Shown: positions 6,015-8,333 of the stretch, in pieces
Numbering within the stretch: position 1 is the first letter of the stretch
How the letters are laid out: each line of letters starts with the position of its first letter
DNA from: Conexibacter sp.
GTDB taxonomy: Bacteria; Actinomycetota; Thermoleophilia; Solirubrobacterales; Solirubrobacteraceae
Length of the DNA: 8,333 nt
Direction: 5' to 3'
Assembly: GCA_025964295.1 (NCBI GenBank)
Contig: JAOPZD010000404.1
Coordinates: forward strand, 1 to 8,333
The notes under the pieces: generated by a model
The model's input: the letters and a program-made list of their open reading frames with translations, nothing else
Databases searched by the model: none
What the model was told of the DNA's origin: nothing
Position numbers and translations under genes: made by a program

Positions 6015-6038
6015 ACGCTACTCCTGGCCTGCCCAGGC
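6015..6038 (-). promoter_or_regulatory. Possible promoter and operator of the molbindin regulator
   Basis: On the - strand TAGCGT (6015-6020) could be a -10 box, giving a short leader that includes the AGGAGG. Just upstream, GCCTG GG CAGGC (6027-6038) is an inverted repeat with five-base arms and a two-base spacer, lying where a repressor would block the promoter. Autoregulation is a guess from position; the repeat is short and could be chance in GC-rich DNA. Confidence 0.3.
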
Positions 6039-6159
6039 AACCTGCATCATCCGTCCAGACAGCGGCCCATATCTGACTAACCAAGAAGCACGGATACCGG
6101 TCAGAAAGAAGGTGCGTCGGACTCAAGCAGCACGAGCTCGCTCCACCTTCGCCACGGCC
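6039..6159. other. Less GC-rich intergenic stretch upstream of hflX
   Basis: This is part of the longest gene-free stretch (5989-6175), between the divergent molbindin regulator and hflX. About 6055-6115 is visibly richer in A and T than the rest of the window. It holds one spaced inverted repeat, GAAGGTG (6108-6114) with CACCTTC (6144-6150), and a small palindrome CGAGCTCG (6133-6140). No RNA gene, riboswitch or small frame was recognised. It probably contains the hflX upstream promoter region. Confidence 0.4.
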
Positions 6160-6165
6160 TAGACT
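6160..6165 (+). promoter_or_regulatory. Possible -10 hexamer of hflX
   Basis: TAGACT lies 10 bp before the hflX ATG, which would leave almost no leader. AGAAGG (6167-6172) also lies upstream but only three bases from the ATG, too close for a good Shine-Dalgarno. No -35 match was seen. Confidence 0.4.
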
Positions 6166-6175
6166 CAGAAGGCAC

Positions 6176-7483
6176 ATGGATCGCAGTCGCAACGGACGGA
6201 CGACGCCGACGCGCAACGGCGCGGCGGCCGACGGCACCACCGCGCGCGCCAAGCAGCGCGCCTACCTGATCGCCGCGCTCGAGACCGGGGACGACCTCTC
6301 CGAGCTGCGCGAGCTGCTGCGCACCGCGGGCGTCGCCGTCGTCGGCCAGGCCGTCCAGCACCGCGACAAGCCGCATCCGAACACCTACCTCGGCCCGGGC
6401 AAGCTGCTCGAGGTCAAGGACGCGGCCAAGGCCGCCGACGCCAACGTCATCGTCGTCGACGACGAGCTCAGCCCCCGCCAGGAGCGCAACCTGGAGAAGG
6501 AGCTGGGCATGTCGGTCGTCGATCGCACCGCGACGATCCTCGACATCTTCGCCGCCCACGCCAACACCGCCGAGGGCAAGCTGCAGGTCGAGCTCGCCCA
6601 GTTGGAGTACAACCTGGCTCGCATGCGCGGGCTGTGGACGCACCTCGAGCGCCTCGGCGGCGTCTCGTCCGGCGGCTTCGCGACACGTGGTCCCGGCGAG
6701 TCGCAGATCGAGACCGACCGCCGCCTGGCGCGCGACCGGATCGCCGCGCTGCGCCGCCGGCTGGAGCAGGTCAAGGGCACGCGGTCGGTGCAGCGGGCCG
6801 AGCGCGAGCGCGCGCACCTGCCCCAGATCGCGCTGGCCGGCTACACCAACGCGGGCAAGTCCACGCTGCTCAACGCCATGACCGGCGCCGACGTCGGCGT
6901 CCGCAACCGCCTCTTCCACACGCTGGACCCGACGACGCGCCAGCTGTCGATCGACGGGCGCCCGTACCTGCTGACCGACACGGTCGGCTTCATCCGCAAG
7001 CTGCCCCACCAGCTGGTCGACGCCTTCGGCGCGACGCTGGAGGAGACCACGCGCGCCGACCTGATCCTGCACGTCCTCGACGCGTCCGCCGAGGAGGACG
7101 ACCGCCTGGAGATGCTGCGCGCGGTCGAGGACACGCTGGAGGAGATCGGCGCCGGCGACCGCCCGCGGCTGCTCGTGCTCAACAAGGTCGACCAGCTCGA
7201 CGAGGAGCAGCGCCAGGGCCTGCGCCACCGCCACCCCGACGGCGTCCAGGTCAGCGCGCTGGACGGCACCGGCGTCGACGACCTCGAGCTGGCGATCGAG
7301 CAGGCCTTCGCCCGGACGCTGCAGTCCGTCGAGCTGCTGCTGCCCTACTCGGAGGGCGGCCGGCTGGCCGAGCTGCACGACGTCGCCGGCGACCTGCACC
7401 GCGAGGACACCGCCGAGGGCGTGCACGTCGTCGCGCGCCTGCCCGCCGCCGTGGCCGAGCGCTACGCGCGCTTCACGGTCTGA
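6176..7483 (+). CDS. hflX: Ribosome-associated GTPase HflX
   Basis: HflX is a GTPase that binds the 50S subunit and splits or rescues stalled 70S ribosomes, often under heat or antibiotic stress. The 435-residue protein has the family's N-terminal domain (about 25-160, with HPNTYLGPGKLLEVKD at 67-82 and QVELAQLEYNLARMRGLWTHL at 137-157). Next is the glycine-rich linker with TRGPGESQIETDRR (170-183), then the G domain: G1 GYTNAGKST (222-230), switch region HTLDPTTR (248-255), G3 DTVGF (268-272), G4 NKVD (336-339) and G5 SAL (360-362). The usual GPGET reads GPGES. A C-terminal domain with LLPYSEGGRLAELH (388-401) completes it. ATG 6176 gives a charged leader of about 25 residues before homology begins. 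In many Actinobacteria hflX lies close behind miaA-dapF; here six genes' worth of DNA separates them. All GTP-binding motifs are intact. Confidence 0.97.
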   Translation: MDRSRNGRTTPTRNGAAADGTTARAKQRAYLIAALETGDDLSELRELLRTAGVAVVGQAVQHRDKPHPNTYLGPGKLLEVKDAAKAADANVIVVDDELSPRQERNLEKELGMSVVDRTATILDIFAAHANTAEGKLQVELAQLEYNLARMRGLWTHLERLGGVSSGGFATRGPGESQIETDRRLARDRIAALRRRLEQVKGTRSVQRAERERAHLPQIALAGYTNAGKSTLLNAMTGADVGVRNRLFHTLDPTTRQLSIDGRPYLLTDTVGFIRKLPHQLVDAFGATLEETTRADLILHVLDASAEEDDRLEMLRAVEDTLEEIGAGDRPRLLVLNKVDQLDEEQRQGLRHRHPDGVQVSALDGTGVDDLELAIEQAFARTLQSVELLLPYSEGGRLAELHDVAGDLHREDTAEGVHVVARLPAAVAERYARFTV

Positions 7484-7489
7484 CGCACG

Positions 7490-7499
7490 GCCGCGCGGC
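7490..7499. other. Short palindrome between convergent hflX and ABM genes
   Basis: GCCGCGCGGC is a perfect 10-bp palindrome within the 17-bp gap between the hflX stop (7483) and the facing gene's stop (7501). It has no loop and no T-run, so a terminator role is weakly supported. Confidence 0.2.
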
Positions 7500-7500
7500 G

Positions 7501-7797
7501 CTACTTGCTGGCCAGGACGTCGACCTGCTCGATCGCGGGCGGCGTGGCGAACAGCTCGGGGTGGTCGGCGAGGCCCTGGGCGATCGCGCCGCCGAGATGG
7601 GCCTGGCGGGCGTCCTCGGAGCCGAACGCGTCGAAGATCCCGAAGGTCGTCTCGCCGAAGCGCAGCGCGTACCAGACGACCGTGCCCTCCTCCTGGGCGG
7701 CCAGCGCCTGGGCGTCGGCCAGGAACGTCGCGAGGTCCTCGGCCCTGCCGTCGGCCGCCTCCAGCGTCACGAACAGCCCGACGGTCACGTCAGCCAT
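7501..7797 (-). CDS. Small antibiotic-biosynthesis-monooxygenase (ABM) domain protein
   Basis: A 98-residue protein with the single ferredoxin-like ABM fold, related to YgiN-type quinol monooxygenases and other dimeric alpha+beta barrel proteins. The sequence shows the usual order: first strand VTVGLFVTLEA (4-14), helix AEDLATFLADAQALAAQEEG (19-38), strands TVVWYALRFG (39-48) and TTFGIFDAFGS (50-60), then EDARQAHLGG (61-70) with the family's conserved histidine at His67, and a last strand IEQVDVLASK (89-98). Substrate and partner cannot be predicted; many members act on quinones or aromatic compounds without cofactor. ATG 7797 is chosen because GGAGG (7805-7809) lies seven bases upstream; the frame could begin at 7860 but that start has no support. 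It faces hflX and diverges from dut, so it is probably transcribed alone. Confidence 0.85.
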   Translation of the reverse strand: MADVTVGLFVTLEAADGRAEDLATFLADAQALAAQEEGTVVWYALRFGETTFGIFDAFGSEDARQAHLGGAIAQGLADHPELFATPPAIEQVDVLASK

Positions 7798-7804
7798 CAC
7801 TCCA

Positions 7805-7827
7805 CCTCCAGGGTCGTTGTCCTGGAG
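7805..7827 (-). promoter_or_regulatory. Shine-Dalgarno within a hairpin upstream of the ABM gene
   Basis: On the - strand CTCCAGG (7821-7827) can pair with CCTGGAG (7806-7812) across an 8-base loop. The Shine-Dalgarno GGAGG (7805-7809) shares four bases with the 3' arm, so a folded leader could mask it. The 7-bp perfect repeat could equally be an operator in the DNA between ABM and dut. Confidence 0.35.
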
Positions 7828-7857
7828 CCGTGCCCGCGGGTCGTCGCACCCAACCGT

Positions 7858-7863
7858 CACAAT
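7858..7863 (+). promoter_or_regulatory. Weak -10-like hexamer near the dut start
   Basis: CACAAT lies 7 bp before GTG 7871 and overlaps ATG 7862. If it is a real -10, dut would start leaderless at GTG 7871 rather than at ATG 7862. It departs from TANNNT at the first base. Confidence 0.25.
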
Positions 7864-8333
7864 GGACCGCGTGACCGCGCTCGACGCCCCCGCCGCCGCC
7901 GGCGAGCTCTCCGTCCGCCTGCTGCACGCCGACGCGCGACCGCCGGCCCGGACGCGGCCCCATGACGCGGGCTATGACCTGTCCTCGGTCGAGGCGCTGA
8001 CGCTCGCCCCGGGCGAGCGCCGCCTCGTCGGCACCGGCGTCGCCGTCGCGATCCCACCCGGCATCGCCGGCCTGGTCACCCCGCGCTCGGGCCTGGCGAT
8101 CAACCAGGGCATCCACCCGCTCAACTCACCCGGGCTCGTGGACCCCAACTACCGCGGCGAGCTCCGCGTCGCGCTGCACAACGCCGGCGCCGAGCCGGTC
8201 GACATCTCCGTCGGCGACCGCATCGCCCAGCTCCTGCTCGTGCCCTTCTGGGCGCCGAGCCTCATCGTCGTCGAGGACCTGCCCGCCTCGCCCGACGATC
8301 GGGGCGAGGCGGGCTTCGGGTCCTCCGGCCGCT
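7862..8333 (+). CDS. dut: dUTP diphosphatase (dUTPase), 3' end at or just beyond window
   Basis: dUTPase hydrolyses dUTP to dUMP and pyrophosphate, keeping uracil out of DNA and feeding thymidylate synthesis. It is a trimer in most bacteria. The frame is open to the last base, giving 157 residues plus one base of the next codon (a T, so a stop could follow at once). All five family motifs are present: motif 1 HDAGYDLSS (34-42), motif 2 TPRSGLAINQGI (73-84), motif 3 NSPGLVDPNYRGELRVAL (88-105) with catalytic Asp94, motif 4 VGDRIAQLLL (117-126), and motif 5 RGEAGFGSSG (147-156). Motif 5 is normally within a few residues of the end, so the gene is nearly complete. ATG 7862 is given as the start; GTG 7871 in the same frame is a real alternative, and no Shine-Dalgarno decides between them. 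Confidence 0.95.
   Translation, partial: MDRVTALDAPAAAGELSVRLLHADARPPARTRPHDAGYDLSSVEALTLAPGERRLVGTGVAVAIPPGIAGLVTPRSGLAINQGIHPLNSPGLVDPNYRGELRVALHNAGAEPVDISVGDRIAQLLLVPFWAPSLIVVEDLPASPDDRGEAGFGSSGR

Noticed and set aside
6072..6105. Inverted repeat TCTGAC...GTCAGA upstream of hflX
   Set aside because: Six-base arms separated by 22 bp are expected by chance over a region this size, and nothing ties it to a promoter element.
6001..6175. Possible riboswitch or molybdenum-cofactor RNA element upstream of hflX or the molbindin gene
   Set aside because: No conserved riboswitch core was recognisable, and both genes seem to have very short leaders. Only small inverted repeats are present.
6101..7426. 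441-codon - strand open frame opposite hflX
   Set aside because: It mirrors hflX codon by codon in low-complexity Val/Gln/Arg/Leu sequence with no motif. hflX has every GTPase motif on the other strand.
6634..7965. 443-codon + strand open frame through hflX, the ABM gene and the start of dut
   Set aside because: It is out of frame with hflX and dut and antisense to the ABM gene, and its sequence is Arg/Ala/Pro-rich with no domain.

Overview
This is a very GC-rich, densely packed bacterial window. The gene set and protein styles suggest a high-GC actinobacterium, most likely of the class Thermoleophilia (Solirubrobacterales-like). The pointers are an actinobacterial-type DapD, the miaA-dapF-hflX neighbourhood familiar from Actinobacteria, codon use saturated with G/C at third positions, and starts that often lack a Shine-Dalgarno but sit just behind a TANNNT hexamer. 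The taxon is an inference; there is no rRNA marker here.

Layout from left to right. The + strand carries the 3' end of miaA (tRNA modification), then dapF and dapD. Facing them on the - strand are dapE and dapC, which overlap by 10 bp and probably form one transcript. The two groups converge on a 78-bp gap filled by a perfect 24-bp inverted repeat, a probable bidirectional terminator. Together dapD, dapC, dapE and dapF are the whole succinylase branch from tetrahydrodipicolinate to meso-diaminopimelate, for lysine and peptidoglycan. Upstream of dapE, a divergent region of about 145 bp leads to a DUF429 gene on the + strand. Next come, convergently, a small MerR-HTH/molbindin regulator (- strand), hflX (+), a small antibiotic-biosynthesis-monooxygenase-like protein (-), and the 5' part of dut (+), which is cut by the window end.

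Two things stand out. First, the dapF product keeps the family's substrate-binding residues but lacks both catalytic cysteines: Glu79 and Ser220 stand in their places. It sits next to three otherwise intact pathway enzymes that make its substrate. Second, the 5' end of the DUF429 gene is preceded by two 54-bp tandem repeats. Each carries a copy of the gene's first five codons, a premature stop, and a near-perfect 25-bp palindrome whose left half recurs inside the real gene start. This looks like a duplicated operator/start region or a palindromic repeat element.

No rRNA, tRNA, insertion sequence, CRISPR array or prophage gene was recognised. There is no gene-free stretch longer than 300 bp; the longest is 5989-6175.
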